From Clostridium sp. CAG:568 (GTDB lineage Bacteria > Bacillota_I > Bacilli_A > RFN20 > CAG-288): DNA of 31,947 nt. Where the stretch lies: positions 1-31,947 of the forward strand of contig FR878760.1 of assembly GCA_000434395.1 (NCBI GenBank), written 5' to 3'. Of the stretch, positions 16,990 through 25,882 are shown piece after piece. The position numbers and the translations under genes were made by a program. The notes below the pieces were generated by a model. The model ran no database searches and was not told the origin of the DNA. It was given only the letters and a program-made list of their open reading frames with translations. Within the stretch, counting starts at the first letter, position 1. Each line of letters opens with the position of its first letter.

Positions 16990-18156
16990 TCAATCATCTG
17001 GATGTAAAGTCTTCAATCCTTCTTTAAACCAATAAACAAACTCATCGACTTCTTCTATAGTCTCATCTCCTTTAAAAGACAACCTAATCGGATTATCAGC
17101 ACAATGTGATTCATATCCCATTCCTCTGAGTGCTGTATTAGATATTTTTAATCTATCATCACAAGCTGAAGTAGTCGATACATAAATATTATGAGAGGAT
17201 AGAAATTCATCCATGACTGATGCTCTGACATGTTTTAATCCATATGTGAGAACAAAGGGAATACAACTCTCTTTTTCAGACATACAAATAATACCATCCT
17301 CATCTGCCAACTTATCTCTAATATAATCGTTTATTTTTTTGACTCTTTCAGTTCTATCAGCCAATGTTTGATTATCAATTCTTAAGGCTACAGCAATAGA
17401 GACATCCCCAGGAGTATTAGATGTTCCCGGTCTTAGATTCATCTCTTGACCACCTCCAACTTCAGGTGGAATCAAGACTACATTCTTTCTCTTTAGCAAA
17501 ACTCCACTACCTCTCAAGGCACCTATTTTATGTCCAGAGAAAGAAACTAAATCTACATTTTCTAGTTTCATTATTATTTTTCCAACAGCTTGAGTTACAT
17601 CGGTATGAAAATAAGCTCTGGGGCAATATTGTTTGGTCAATTTAGCCATCTTTTCAATTGGGAGCAAGAGTCCATTTTGATTACAACAATACAAACTAGA
17701 AACTAGACCAACACCTCTTTTCAATGTTTCGATAAATAAATTCCAGTCGATTTGACCATTTTTATCGACATTCAATCTAATCACTTCAAATCCACCAGCT
17801 TCCAACTTGTCAAAGACCTTTCCCACTGAATCATGCTCAACTGTTGTGGTGATGAGTCTTTTAGAATAAGAAGACTTGGAATAACTAGCTCCAAGAATTG
17901 CGATGTTGTTGCTTTCACTAGCACCGGAAGTAAATATGCATTCAAATGGATTAACTCTATCGTTGGAATCACCTAAGATAGACAATATCTGTCTTCTGGC
18001 TTTTTCAAGATAGAGATTTGCGGAATTTCCCATCTCATGTAACGAACCGGGGTTTCCGTAATCTTCCATAGCAATTTTCATAGCAATGTCACATGCTTCT
18101 TTATAAGGTTTAGTAGAAGCAGCGTTGTCAAAATAAATATATTTCTTATCAGTCAT
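16990..18156 (-). CDS. Cysteine desulfurase (NifZ/IscS-like), partner of ThiI
   Basis: 388-residue class V PLP aminotransferase-fold enzyme that removes sulfur from cysteine to give alanine and an enzyme persulfide. PLP-site residues are visible: H108 (VEHDSV), D186 (HTDVTQAVGK), and lysine K210 in FSGHKIGALRGSG. The persulfide cysteine is C332 in STTSACDDR. The order ezrA / this gene / thiI, with gaps of 13 and 11 bases, is the same as in Bacillus subtilis, where NifZ supplies ThiI. I therefore infer a dedicated tRNA-thiolation role over Fe-S cluster assembly. No suf or isc genes are nearby. Confidence 0.92.
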   Translation of the reverse strand: MTDKKYIYFDNAASTKPYKEACDIAMKIAMEDYGNPGSLHEMGNSANLYLEKARRQILSILGDSNDRVNPFECIFTSGASESNNIAILGASYSKSSYSKRLITTTVEHDSVGKVFDKLEAGGFEVIRLNVDKNGQIDWNLFIETLKRGVGLVSSLYCCNQNGLLLPIEKMAKLTKQYCPRAYFHTDVTQAVGKIIMKLENVDLVSFSGHKIGALRGSGVLLKRKNVVLIPPEVGGGQEMNLRPGTSNTPGDVSIAVALRIDNQTLADRTERVKKINDYIRDKLADEDGIICMSEKESCIPFVLTYGLKHVRASVMDEFLSSHNIYVSTTSACDDRLKISNTALRGMGYESHCADNPIRLSFKGDETIEEVDEFVYWFKEGLKTLHPDD

Positions 18157-18169
18157 AATCTCAGCTTTC

Positions 18170-19894
18170 TTAGTCAGTTAATCCGACAGCTTTAGGAGTT
18201 TGAATGTTATTGTGATTAAAAGCTAAAGTCATAATGGAAGCCGCATTATCAAATCTAGCATTTTTGAATTCTAATTCGGCATTCTTTGTCTCGTTTTCAA
18301 TATCTTGATAATTTCTACGATACTGAGCTGCATAAGTGATCAAAATCTCAGCGTTTATCATTGAGATTTTATCTCTTTTAATCTTTCCTAAGAATAAATC
18401 GCGATTATTTTTTAATTTTTCAAACTCTTTTTTACATTTTTCCACATCTATAGGTGTCTTAGTAGTCATGTTATAAACATCATTTATTTCATTCATGAGG
18501 GCTGACACTTCTTTGGCTTTAGCCTCTATATAGGAATGCACATCAAATTCCATTATAGCTCGTCTCGCTTTACATATATTTAGATAGGATAAATTCAATT
18601 CATCTAAAATTCCATCCAAAACGTTCTTCACATTGACTTCAAACTCTTTAAACTCACTGAACTTATCAGCTATATTTTTGTTGAGTTCGGATATTTTCTT
18701 TTGAGATTCAAGAAGTGAAGAATAAGGTGTTCCGTCATGGTTAGTCAAAGATTCATCATTTTCTCTTCTCAATCTCTCATCCAAATCAATCATCTCACCT
18801 AATTCTTGAGATTTCTTAAAGAAATCATCATCAAGAACATAAATTGTCTTATATGTTTTTATCTTCCTTTGAATAGAAGCATATTTTTCTTGAATAAGAA
18901 GGATCGATTGTGCTTTATCGTTTTGAATTTTATTAAATTCATCTTTGGATAGCTTCTCTGTATCAATCTTTCTCTCTAAAGTATCTATTCCATTAAGTAT
19001 TTCATCCAACGAAGTCTTCACTCTAGCAATTTTGAGAAGCTTTAAATCCTGATTGATTTTGACCAATCTCTGATTAGCTCTATCGATAAAAATATCGATT
19101 CCTAAATGTGTCAATGGAACTCCCGAATTCTCAGTGTCTACCTCTTCCTGCTTTAAGACTTTCAATCTCTCAGGAATCACTTTTTGAGCCATCGTGATAC
19201 TGTTAGGAAGTGTTTGACCATACTTATCCAAAACTTCTAATGCCTTATTTATCTTGTCCAAATGTTCTTTAGCGCTTGTATAATCAGCTTTATCAATGTC
19301 TACTTCATATTGTCTGAAATATTCTTCAAATACATCGAACAAATTATCTAAATCCGATTTGATCGGTCTCAATTCAATTTCATTTTGATTACAAAATTCT
19401 TTAAATTTTCTAAACCTTTCTTTCGGCTCTTTTATCATTGCATGGTATTTATCATCGATTACGAGCGTCTGAGCTATTTGCTTCTTGAATCCATTTATCT
19501 CTTCCTCAAATGAATCCAAGACCTTTTTTGCAGCTAGGATATTCCTCTTTAGACCTCTCTTTTCTTTGGCGTTCAAAAGATTTGTCACCGCTGTTACTGC
19601 TTGAGTTACTTCTTCTTTATTTTGCTTATCCAAAGAAACATAAAAATTTATTAATTCATTGTATTTCTCCTTGTATCCAGGAGCATCTTTATCAGCCATC
19701 TTCTTGACTCTTTCAAGACTGGTCGAACAATCACGATATAAGACATCATTGATGCTTTGACTTCTATCTATTATTTTTTTGCCTTGAGAAACAAAGTAAA
19801 TTCCTTTTCCAAGACAAAAATAGATTAAAAATCCAATCAGACCAGCCACAATCAAACATCCAATTACGATTAAAGCTATATACCATCCGTTCAT
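18170..19894 (-). CDS. ezrA: Septation ring formation regulator EzrA
   Basis: 574-residue protein, close to the usual 560-570. One N-terminal membrane helix (about 5-27) faces a long cytoplasmic region of helical, coiled-coil, spectrin-like repeats rich in Lys, Glu and Leu. EzrA binds FtsZ and penicillin-binding proteins and restricts Z-ring formation to mid-cell. Identification rests on the one-helix-plus-coiled-coil layout, the length, EzrA-like segments such as LRPIKSDLDNLFDVFEEYF, and the syntenic neighbours (cysteine desulfurase and thiI). I use ATG 19894 because GGAGG lies eight bases upstream; a GTG 21 bases further out would overlap that site. Confidence 0.85.
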   Translation of the reverse strand: MNGWYIALIVIGCLIVAGLIGFLIYFCLGKGIYFVSQGKKIIDRSQSINDVLYRDCSTSLERVKKMADKDAPGYKEKYNELINFYVSLDKQNKEEVTQAVTAVTNLLNAKEKRGLKRNILAAKKVLDSFEEEINGFKKQIAQTLVIDDKYHAMIKEPKERFRKFKEFCNQNEIELRPIKSDLDNLFDVFEEYFRQYEVDIDKADYTSAKEHLDKINKALEVLDKYGQTLPNSITMAQKVIPERLKVLKQEEVDTENSGVPLTHLGIDIFIDRANQRLVKINQDLKLLKIARVKTSLDEILNGIDTLERKIDTEKLSKDEFNKIQNDKAQSILLIQEKYASIQRKIKTYKTIYVLDDDFFKKSQELGEMIDLDERLRRENDESLTNHDGTPYSSLLESQKKISELNKNIADKFSEFKEFEVNVKNVLDGILDELNLSYLNICKARRAIMEFDVHSYIEAKAKEVSALMNEINDVYNMTTKTPIDVEKCKKEFEKLKNNRDLFLGKIKRDKISMINAEILITYAAQYRRNYQDIENETKNAELEFKNARFDNAASIMTLAFNHNNIQTPKAVGLTD

Positions 19895-19936
19895 ATGGAC
19901 AACCTCCAAACGCACTTTTTATTTTAATACAAAAAC

Positions 19937-19960
19937 AGCTTCCTATTTTAATAGGAAGCT
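19937..19960 (-). terminator. Intrinsic terminator downstream of mntP
   Basis: Perfect 24-base palindrome: AGCTTCCTATT, loop, AATAGGAAGCT. On the minus strand it is followed by GTTTTTG. It lies between the mntP stop (19988) and the ezrA start. Confidence 0.85.
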
Positions 19961-19987
19961 AATTATTGAATTAATACCACTGAATTA

Positions 19988-20626
19988 TTAGAAATTTATA
20001 ATTCCGTATGCACCTAAGACAATCTTAACTGCCACCAAACAAAACACAATAGAGGCTATCAGATCTCCCCACTTTTCAAGTTTAGGACCAATCACTTTTC
20101 CAAACAGAATAGCTAAGATTGAAAGAATCCAAGTAACAACACCAATGGTAGCAAACAAACTCATCGCCCAGCCGACTTCCTTATCCATATAAACAAATCC
20201 GATAGACAATGCATCGATAGATGTAGCAACAGCTTGAATGAACATCTTTCCAATAGTTAATTCGTTGGATTTAGATGTTTGAGATTGGGTTTCTAATTCA
20301 GCTTTTTCTTCACTATTTGAAGCCTTTCTTTCCTTCAATCCTTTAATCCATTCATACAGGCTTTTAGAAGATAGAAGCATGAGTAATGTGAAGGCGACCC
20401 AGCCAACAATAATTTCTTTTTGATCCTTGAAATATCCTTGAATCCAATATCCGATAAAATATCCGATAACCGGCATAACACCTTGAAACAATCCAAAGAG
20501 GAATGAGCAGAGAATTATCTTCCACCACTTCATGTTCCATTCCTTGATTCCATCAGTAGCTCCGACTGTCATACAATCAAAAGACATGGTGACAGGAACT
20601 AGTAAAAAATCAGTCCAAGATATCAT
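19988..20626 (-). CDS. mntP: Manganese efflux pump MntP family
   Basis: 212-residue protein with six predicted helices in two repeats of three. The first repeat carries SFDCMTVGATDG (D17, D25) and the second ATSIDALSIGF (D138), the acidic pairs that mark the MntP (DUF204) family. A soluble linker of about 30 residues (95-125) separates the halves. Family members export Mn2+ from the cytosol. In many bacteria the gene is preceded by a yybP-ykoY manganese riboswitch; the 60 bases upstream here are too short and lack it. The gene is flanked on both sides by terminators and so is its own unit. Confidence 0.85.
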   Translation of the reverse strand: MISWTDFLLVPVTMSFDCMTVGATDGIKEWNMKWWKIILCSFLFGLFQGVMPVIGYFIGYWIQGYFKDQKEIIVGWVAFTLLMLLSSKSLYEWIKGLKERKASNSEEKAELETQSQTSKSNELTIGKMFIQAVATSIDALSIGFVYMDKEVGWAMSLFATIGVVTWILSILAILFGKVIGPKLEKWGDLIASIVFCLVAVKIVLGAYGIINF

Positions 20627-20688
20627 AATTAAATTTTCCTTATTAAGTGGTCGATATTCTACAATAAAAGCTGTTTATAAACTATAAA

Positions 20689-20710
20689 AAGCGATGGAGT
20701 CCCATCGCTT
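20689..20710 (-). terminator. Intrinsic terminator downstream of recA
   Basis: Stem AAGCGATGG (20689-20697), four-base loop, CCATCGCTT (20702-20710). On the minus strand it is followed by TTTATAG. It closes the pgsA-pncC-recA operon. Confidence 0.85.
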
Positions 20711-20716
20711 TGGAAG

Positions 20717-21781
20717 CTATTTCATCAATTTTGGGTCGTATGCAACACCATTTTGCATATTCTCTCTAATGGTGTTTTCAATCTTTTGAGCTTCTTCCGT
20801 ATTGGTAGTCAAGAACTTATACAAAGCTGTAGATCCTTGTCCAAGTCTTTCCTCTCCATAATTGAACCAAGATCCAGATTTCTTTATAATTCCATAACCC
20901 AATGCTAAGTTGGCAAGTTCATGTAGATGCGATATTCCTTGGCCATAAATCATATCGACACGGCATGATTTATAAGGAGGTGCAACCTTGTTCTTAACTA
21001 CTTTTACATTCACCACATTACCGATAACAGCATCTCCATCCTTCAAGGCTTCAGCCTTTCTAATGTCGATTCTGACAGAAGCATAGAATTTCAAGGCTCT
21101 TCCTCCAGAGGTGGTCTCAGGGTTTCCAAACATCACTCCAACTTTTTCACGCAGCTGATTGATAAATATTACACTACAATTTGATTTGTTCAATTGACCT
21201 GCTATTTTTCTCAATGCCTTACTCATCAATCTAGCTTGCAGACCGACACTTTGATCGGATAAAGTTCCTTCCAATTCAGCACGTGGAACAAGAGCGGCTA
21301 CACTATCGACTACGATCAAATCAAATGCGTTTCCTTTTGCGAGCATATCGACAATATCCAAAGCTTGTTCGCCATAATCAGGCTGTGACAATATCAAATT
21401 GTTGATATCCACGCCTAAAGCCTTAGCATACTCAGGATCGATAGCATGTTCTGCATCTACAAATGCAGCTCTTCCACCCATTTTTTGAACTTGGGCTATA
21501 GCTTGTAAAGCCAAAGTAGTCTTTCCTGAGGATTCTGGGCCGAATATTTCAATGATTCTTCCTCTTGGATAACCACCCACTCCCAAGGCTTGATCGATCA
21601 TCATAGAACCCGTGGGAATAATTCCTGTCTCGACAGTAGGTCTATCTCCAAGTCTCATTACAGAGCCTTTTCCATAAGCTCTCTCAATCTCTTTTAAAGT
21701 CTCAGTGAGCAAAGAATTATCTCTTTCTTCTTTTGCTTGTTGCTCTGAAGCTTTTGCTTCTTTCTTTTCTTTTTCCGCCAT
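20717..21781 (-). CDS. recA: Recombinase RecA
   Basis: 354-residue DNA strand-exchange protein and co-protease for LexA. It has a charged N-terminus, Walker A GPESSGKT (81-88), the LIVVDSVAALVPRAE Walker B strand, loop L1/L2 regions with INQLREKVGVMFGNPETTSGG, and a C-terminal domain ending MQNGVAYDPKLMK. I chose ATG 21781, seven bases after AGGAG, over the TTG 15 bases further out. It is the last gene of pgsA-pncC-recA. A TATAAT (minus, 21804-21799) just upstream could give it an extra promoter. I see no GAAC-N4-GTTC LexA box. Confidence 0.98.
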   Translation of the reverse strand: MAEKEKKEAKASEQQAKEERDNSLLTETLKEIERAYGKGSVMRLGDRPTVETGIIPTGSMMIDQALGVGGYPRGRIIEIFGPESSGKTTLALQAIAQVQKMGGRAAFVDAEHAIDPEYAKALGVDINNLILSQPDYGEQALDIVDMLAKGNAFDLIVVDSVAALVPRAELEGTLSDQSVGLQARLMSKALRKIAGQLNKSNCSVIFINQLREKVGVMFGNPETTSGGRALKFYASVRIDIRKAEALKDGDAVIGNVVNVKVVKNKVAPPYKSCRVDMIYGQGISHLHELANLALGYGIIKKSGSWFNYGEERLGQGSTALYKFLTTNTEEAQKIENTIRENMQNGVAYDPKLMK

Positions 21782-21833
21782 ATAAGTTCTCCTCAATGAT
21801 TATATATTCTTCAAAGGCCTCAAAATGATCATT

Positions 21834-22310
21834 TTAGGCAAGATTATTTAGCAATTGTCTCAAACCTTCTTTTACACACTGCTCTCTAATGCTATTTCTA
21901 TCACCTTCCAACTGATATTTATAAGCTTTGGCTTGGCCATGGTAGGATATTCCTATCCAAACTTCACCGACAGGTTTTCCATCCTGAGCTGTAGGTCCAG
22001 CGTTTCCTGTAAATGAAATAGCGACATCGCTTCCAGTGAATTTCTCACTAGATAATGCCATTTCACAAGCGCATTTCATCGAAATAGCTGTATCTTCCTT
22101 CAAGGTTTTTTCACTTACGCCTAATCTTTGTTTCACATCGTCGACATAGGTGATAACACCACCTCTATAGTAGTTTGAAGCCCCTGGGACTGAGCACACA
22201 GTTGCTCCGAATAATCCGCCTGTCAAACTCTCACAAGAACAAAAAGTGAGTTTTCTCTTTTCCATGATGGAAAAGACCATACTCACGAGGTTTAAACATC
22301 CGTTATCCAT
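21834..22310 (-). CDS. pncC: Nicotinamide-nucleotide amidohydrolase PncC (CinA C-terminal domain)
   Basis: 158-residue stand-alone CinA C-terminal domain. It deamidates NMN to nicotinic acid mononucleotide in NAD recycling. Family marks: CSCESLTGGLFGATV near the N-terminus with the catalytic Ser/Thr region, a GASNYYRGGVITY strand, and ISFTGNAGPTAQDGKPVGEVWIG with the substrate loop. The N-terminal molybdopterin-binding-like half found in full CinA proteins (over 400 residues) is absent. It overlaps pgsA by one base (TAATG) and precedes recA by 52 bases, matching the pgsA-cinA-recA order of Bacillus. Its stop lies inside an imperfect inverted repeat (21817-21839). Confidence 0.9.
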   Translation of the reverse strand: MDNGCLNLVSMVFSIMEKRKLTFCSCESLTGGLFGATVCSVPGASNYYRGGVITYVDDVKQRLGVSEKTLKEDTAISMKCACEMALSSEKFTGSDVAISFTGNAGPTAQDGKPVGEVWIGISYHGQAKAYKYQLEGDRNSIREQCVKEGLRQLLNNLA

Positions 22311-22999
22311 TACTTTGCACTCTCCTTAAGAACCTTTCTAGCATTATAAATATAAATTCCGCCAGAAATAAGTGAGAGCAAAACTGTGATGATTCCGAGG
22401 AAATCCAACCAAAGCATGGCTGATATTTCGCCGTTGCATCCCATTGTTTGAGCCCAGAATCCATTAGTTCCATCAGTCCAATTCATAAAGTTCTTATTAT
22501 CGAATACATAATCGATGAATTGGAATGGGAATCCTCTAAGGAATAAGAAAGGAATATAAACAGTTTCAGCAACAGTCTTTGCCTTTCCAAAGATATTTGC
22601 TGGAATTACCACGCCTTTTGTTCCACAAATCATTCTTAGACCATCGATGATGAAGTCTCTACCGACCAATAAGACAACAAATAATGGAGGACATAGCCAA
22701 GGCATCTTAGCGGTCAACATAATCAATGTTCCATCTATCAAGAACTTGTCTGCTAAGGGATCCATATATTTTCCAAAGTCAGTGACCATATTCCTAGAAC
22801 GAGCGATATGACCATCGACACCATCTGTAGCAGCTATGATGATAAACACTACACAGCAAACCAAATCCAAGATTGTAATGTGAGTCATAGGAATGACATA
22901 CAAAGCTGGGGCTGGAATAAAGAAAGAGATAAAATAAGCAATCAATAACAACAAAGTCAAAGGAAATCTAGAAAGAGTTACTTTGTTAGCGAGATTCAT
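22310..22999 (-). CDS. pgsA: CDP-diacylglycerol--glycerol-3-phosphate 3-phosphatidyltransferase
   Basis: 229-residue integral membrane enzyme that makes phosphatidylglycerol phosphate, the precursor of phosphatidylglycerol and cardiolipin. The CDP-alcohol phosphatidyltransferase motif is complete: DGVDGHIAR (59-67), G76, D80 and D84, giving the four metal-binding Asp residues. About six membrane helices surround it; a loop near 150-185 is somewhat longer than usual. A strong AGGAGG precedes the ATG. It starts the pgsA-pncC-recA operon, just beyond the 3' end of rnpB. Confidence 0.95.
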   Translation of the reverse strand: MNLANKVTLSRFPLTLLLLIAYFISFFIPAPALYVIPMTHITILDLVCCVVFIIIAATDGVDGHIARSRNMVTDFGKYMDPLADKFLIDGTLIMLTAKMPWLCPPLFVVLLVGRDFIIDGLRMICGTKGVVIPANIFGKAKTVAETVYIPFLFLRGFPFQFIDYVFDNKNFMNWTDGTNGFWAQTMGCNGEISAMLWLDFLGIITVLLSLISGGIYIYNARKVLKESAK

Positions 23000-23063
23000 A
23001 CTTGCCTCCTATTTTGATACGCACATATATTAATAGTTTTAGAAAAATAAGCAAAATAAAAAA

Positions 23064-23428
23064 GGGAATTACCCAATCCTGTAAGCCATGTTTTGTCTAG
23101 AGCGACAATTTATCTGAGTGTTACCACCCACATTCGAAGGATTCGGTTCTCCTAGGAATGCCTCCCTTACCAAAATTTAGGTTTCTCACTTGCGGGGCTT
23201 TCCACGTTTCACTCCCAAAGTTTCCAATGGGTTTCGTCACTGTGGAGCGTTAGAGAGAACTTCCCATGGCCGAAGCTTTAGGGTTGTTCTCAGCCGTCAC
23301 CGGCTCCCTTAAACCGGTGCCCAGCCTTATCATTTAAGCTGGCACAAACACTACGACCATCACAGGTCGTGTGAGCATGGACTTTCCTCTGATAGACAAG
23401 CTACCAGCAGTCGCTTGGATTGAGCGTT
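23064..23428 (-). ncRNA. rnpB: RNase P RNA (B-type)
   Basis: Catalytic RNA that trims tRNA 5' leaders. Conserved segments read on the minus strand: AGAGGAAAGTCCATGCTC near the 5' end, GTAGTGTTTGTGCC, CACAGTGACGAA, GAGAAACCTAAATTTTGG, and ACAAAACATGGCTTACAG near the 3' end. The outermost helix P1 pairs CTCAATCC (23424-23417) with GGATTGGG (23079-23072). These match the Bacillus subtilis B-type pattern rather than A-type. About 355-365 bases, a little shorter than the roughly 400 of B. subtilis. A T-run follows the 3' end on the minus strand. gpsB lies directly upstream, as in B. subtilis. The exact ends are approximate. Confidence 0.95.
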
Positions 23429-23433
23429 CGCAT

Positions 23434-23799
23434 CTACTTAATCTTTGTAGGATCGACTCCGGCTTTATAAAGAGCTGTTTCAAGATCATTAATTCTTTTT
23501 AGCAAAGATAGATTATCTTGCCCAGAAGAAGTAATACCTTTAACATCATCTAGCTTTTGCTTCAAAACTGTGTTTTCCACTTGAAGAGAAGTCACTTTCT
23601 CATTTAAGAGCTTGTTAATTCTCTCAAGCTCAACTTTAGCTACATCTTGGTCTTTCACATAACTTTCAAAGACCTCGTAATCCGATATAACCGAATCAAG
23701 GAGGGTATCAACTTGCAAACAATTGTATCCGGATTTAGCTCCGGAAAAATTTTGATTGTAAATTTTATCAGCAGATAGTTTTAAGTTTAAGCTAGACAT
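23434..23799 (-). CDS. gpsB: Cell division protein GpsB (DivIVA-like)
   Basis: 121-residue cytoplasmic protein. The N-terminal DivIVA/GpsB domain reads LSADKIYNQNFSGAKSGYN then QVDTLLDSVISDYEVFESYV, a membrane-binding turn followed by a coiled coil (about 30-75). A second helical segment at the C-terminus (about 92-112) gives GpsB its trimerising tail. GpsB links penicillin-binding proteins and division proteins such as EzrA, also present in this window. The position just upstream of rnpB matches Bacillus. AGGAG precedes the ATG and an extended -10 promoter lies immediately upstream. Confidence 0.85.
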   Translation of the reverse strand: MSSLNLKLSADKIYNQNFSGAKSGYNCLQVDTLLDSVISDYEVFESYVKDQDVAKVELERINKLLNEKVTSLQVENTVLKQKLDDVKGITSSGQDNLSLLKRINDLETALYKAGVDPTKIK

Positions 23800-23820
23800 A
23801 TAATCTCTCCTGCAATTAAA

Positions 23821-23849
23821 ATTATAGCATATTCAATTCTCTATTGAAA
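23821..23849 (-). promoter_or_regulatory. gpsB promoter (extended -10)
   Basis: On the minus strand TGCTATAAT places TATAAT at 23826-23821 with a TGn extension. TTTCAA at 23849-23844 is the -35, with a 17-base spacer. The leader to the gpsB ATG would be only about 15 bases and contains AGGAG. Confidence 0.6.
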
Positions 23850-23872
23850 ATGTGTGTGAATGGTTTAAAGAA

Positions 23873-24087
23873 CTATTCTTCATCCGATGAGAAAAAGTGG
23901 CCTATAGTCAAAACATAATCATTGATTTTTCCTGTCAAGACATCGTTATAATGACAAATGAATACTCCTGAAATCATAATCATCATATTTTCAGCTTCTT
24001 CATCACTAGCTTTATCCCCGTAAACTTTAACCAGTCAGAATTAATATAGTTTTTATGATGATATTGGGAATAAGGATGTCGGTGATG
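23873..24087 (-). pseudogene. Decayed gene fragment of unknown family
   Basis: On the minus strand one frame reads HHRHPYSQYHHKNYINSDWL (from about 24087), then the frame shifts near 24025 and continues VYGDKASDEEAENMMIMIS, GVFICHYNDVLTGKINDY, VLTIGHFFSSDEE, ending at TAG 23875-23873. Adding one base near 24025 would make a single open frame of about 70 codons. No start codon or ribosome site is visible, so the 5' part is lost or was cut off by the terminator at 24108-24129. The composition looks protein-coding, but I do not recognise it. It fills most of the 334-base gap ahead of gpsB. Confidence 0.45.
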
Positions 24088-24107
24088 TCATTGATATCAA
24101 TTTAAAA

Positions 24108-24129
24108 AGCCGAGCTTATTAGCTCGGCT
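24108..24129 (-). terminator. Intrinsic terminator downstream of the YwaF-like gene
   Basis: Stem AGCCGAGCT (24108-24116), loop TATT, AGCTCGGCT (24121-24129), with a TTTTTAAATT tail on the minus strand. The stem is identical to the terminator at 26227-26247. Confidence 0.85.
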
Positions 24130-24133
24130 AATC

Positions 24134-24934
24134 TTACACATTCTTTTTTCTTTCTTCTCTTCTATCCATTACTCTATTCAAGTAAGGAAGAAACCCATGA
24201 AGAACAGGCTCATAAACATCATTATGTTTTTCGAAGTATTTAACATGGCAAGAAACTATCAAGTTATTCATACATAAGATTACAGGAACCGCCGCCAGAA
24301 TCAATGAGACCAATGCGATTGCACCTATGCATTTTCCAAACACACTAATACCTTCTCCAAATACGCTGACCATGAATTCTCCAGTAATCATCTTGATAAA
24401 GTTAGAAGATCCTACAGGGTCATCCAAATGATATAGTACACCAGTATAAATCAACACACCATACATCAACATGGAAAACAACCCAATATATGTTCCATAA
24501 ATTTGTTTCCACGAATAATGCTTATGATCAAACAAAGCTAATCCACCACCTATGAACAATAATGTATGTGAAATATATCCAGCTATTACCAAATATAAAT
24601 CATCAGCCATAAAGGAAGGAGAGACTATTGCGCCTACTAAGAATCCAAACCCAGAAAGTAAAGCTACGAAAGCACCAAATAATCCAATCTTGGCAAAGCC
24701 GAATGTGAATACAGCACCAAATATCAAATAAGATAAATGAGAGAATTCAACAGGCGAATAACCAGTATGAGTTATAGCGTAATAACTATACTCACATGAC
24801 TTATATACTAAAAGAAAAACAGCTATTCCAAATATAAGCCAGGAATTGATCTTTGGATGGTGTCTCATCAGCCACAGGAAGACGATAGAACTAGCCAAAA
24901 CAACTAACGAAATCATAGAATAAATAACAGACAT
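24134..24934 (-). CDS. Multi-pass membrane protein, YwaF/TMEM164-like
   Basis: 266-residue integral membrane protein with about seven helices (near 4-22, 31-46, 66-80, 84-104, 112-130, 146-165 and 200-222) and a charged C-terminal tail ending RREERKKN. PVEFSHLSY (61-69) and the ISHTLLFIGGG segment (121-131), each with a membrane-embedded His, recall the YwaF/TMEM164 group of unknown function. I am unsure of that assignment. A strong AAAGGAGG site lies seven bases before the ATG. The gene is monocistronic with its own terminator, and is divergent from the dehydrogenase gene at 25130. Confidence 0.6.
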   Translation of the reverse strand: MSVIYSMISLVVLASSIVFLWLMRHHPKINSWLIFGIAVFLLVYKSCEYSYYAITHTGYSPVEFSHLSYLIFGAVFTFGFAKIGLFGAFVALLSGFGFLVGAIVSPSFMADDLYLVIAGYISHTLLFIGGGLALFDHKHYSWKQIYGTYIGLFSMLMYGVLIYTGVLYHLDDPVGSSNFIKMITGEFMVSVFGEGISVFGKCIGAIALVSLILAAVPVILCMNNLIVSCHVKYFEKHNDVYEPVLHGFLPYLNRVMDRREERKKNV

Positions 24935-25129
24935 TCTAAATCCTCCTTTACAACCTAATTATATCTAGTTTTCTTCAAAAATGAATAGATTTTTTTGCTA
25001 TTTTTATCAATTTAATTTTTGTTTATTTTTTCATTCATTAACAACTAGTTTTTAGTGGTTTCCAAAGATGATTTCAACTGATAAACAAAAGAGATTGTAT
25101 ACTTGTCTATAAATAAAAGGAGACCATAT

Positions 25130-25873
25130 ATGATAGCTTTAATAACTGGTGCCTCATCAGGGTTAGGATTAGAAGTCAGTAAGATATTAGCCCAAAAAGG
25201 ATATGACATCATAGGAGTATCTAGACATGAAGGCGATTTTTCTAAGCTTAAAGACACTTATCCCAATAGAAAGTTCGAATTCATCTCTTTAGATTTATCT
25301 TCTGAAGAAGGAGTCAAGTCCTTAATAGACAAAACAAAAAATATAGATATCGATTATTTCTTCGACAATGCAGGCTATGGGATGATAGGCCATTTCGATG
25401 ATGATAATATCGAGAAGGAAATGAAGATGGTCGATTTAAACGTAAAGGCTTGTCATAGGTTACTCAAAACATTCACAACGAAATTCTATAAAAGAGGTAA
25501 AGGTAATATTTTAGTAACAGCTTCTGCCGCAGCTTTTGCACCAGCTCCTTATATGACTCCTTATTACTCTACAAAAGTATATGTGTATTATTTAGCTCTT
25601 GGATATTGGAGAGAACTTAAAGAAAGAAAATCAAAAGTTATTCTATCAGTACTTTGCCCAGGACCCGTGGCTACAAACTTTGAAAAAGCAGGAAATGTAA
25701 AATTCAATATCAAACCGATATCCTGCCAAAAATGTGCATCTTATGCTGTAAAGAAATCCTTGAAAGGAAAGACTGTCATAGTTCCATCTTTCAAAATTAA
25801 ATGCCTACATTTCTTCTCACACTTTTTACCTAAGAAATTCATAACTAAAGTAATCAAGAAATCTGCAGATTAA
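25130..25873 (+). CDS. Short-chain dehydrogenase/reductase (SDR)
   Basis: 247-residue Rossmann-fold oxidoreductase. The cofactor motif is TGASSGLG (6-13), followed by DL (55-56), NAG (80-82), catalytic Ser132, and Y145xxxK149 within YYSTK, then CPGPV. These are the classical SDR residues; R32 after the second strand suggests NADP preference (inference). The C-terminal 40 residues are hydrophobic and basic (CLHFFSHFLPKKFITKVIKK), possibly a membrane-facing tail, as in the DltE/YqjQ-like SDRs. I chose ATG 25130 because AAGGAG lies seven bases ahead; the TTG 27 bases upstream has none. It is one of only two plus-strand genes and has no clear terminator. The substrate is unknown. Confidence 0.88.
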   Translation: MIALITGASSGLGLEVSKILAQKGYDIIGVSRHEGDFSKLKDTYPNRKFEFISLDLSSEEGVKSLIDKTKNIDIDYFFDNAGYGMIGHFDDDNIEKEMKMVDLNVKACHRLLKTFTTKFYKRGKGNILVTASAAAFAPAPYMTPYYSTKVYVYYLALGYWRELKERKSKVILSVLCPGPVATNFEKAGNVKFNIKPISCQKCASYAVKKSLKGKTVIVPSFKIKCLHFFSHFLPKKFITKVIKKSAD

Positions 25874-25882
25874 AAAATCGCC

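Noticed and set aside
20627..20688. yybP-ykoY manganese riboswitch before mntP
   Set aside because: The space between the recA terminator and mntP is too short and lacks the conserved loops.
21817..21839. Inverted repeat at the pncC stop as a terminator
   Set aside because: The stem is mostly A/T around a palindromic centre and the T-run behind it is short; readthrough into recA is more likely.
21782..21840. LexA box for recA
   Set aside because: No GAAC-N4-GTTC or close variant is present; also none ahead of pgsA.
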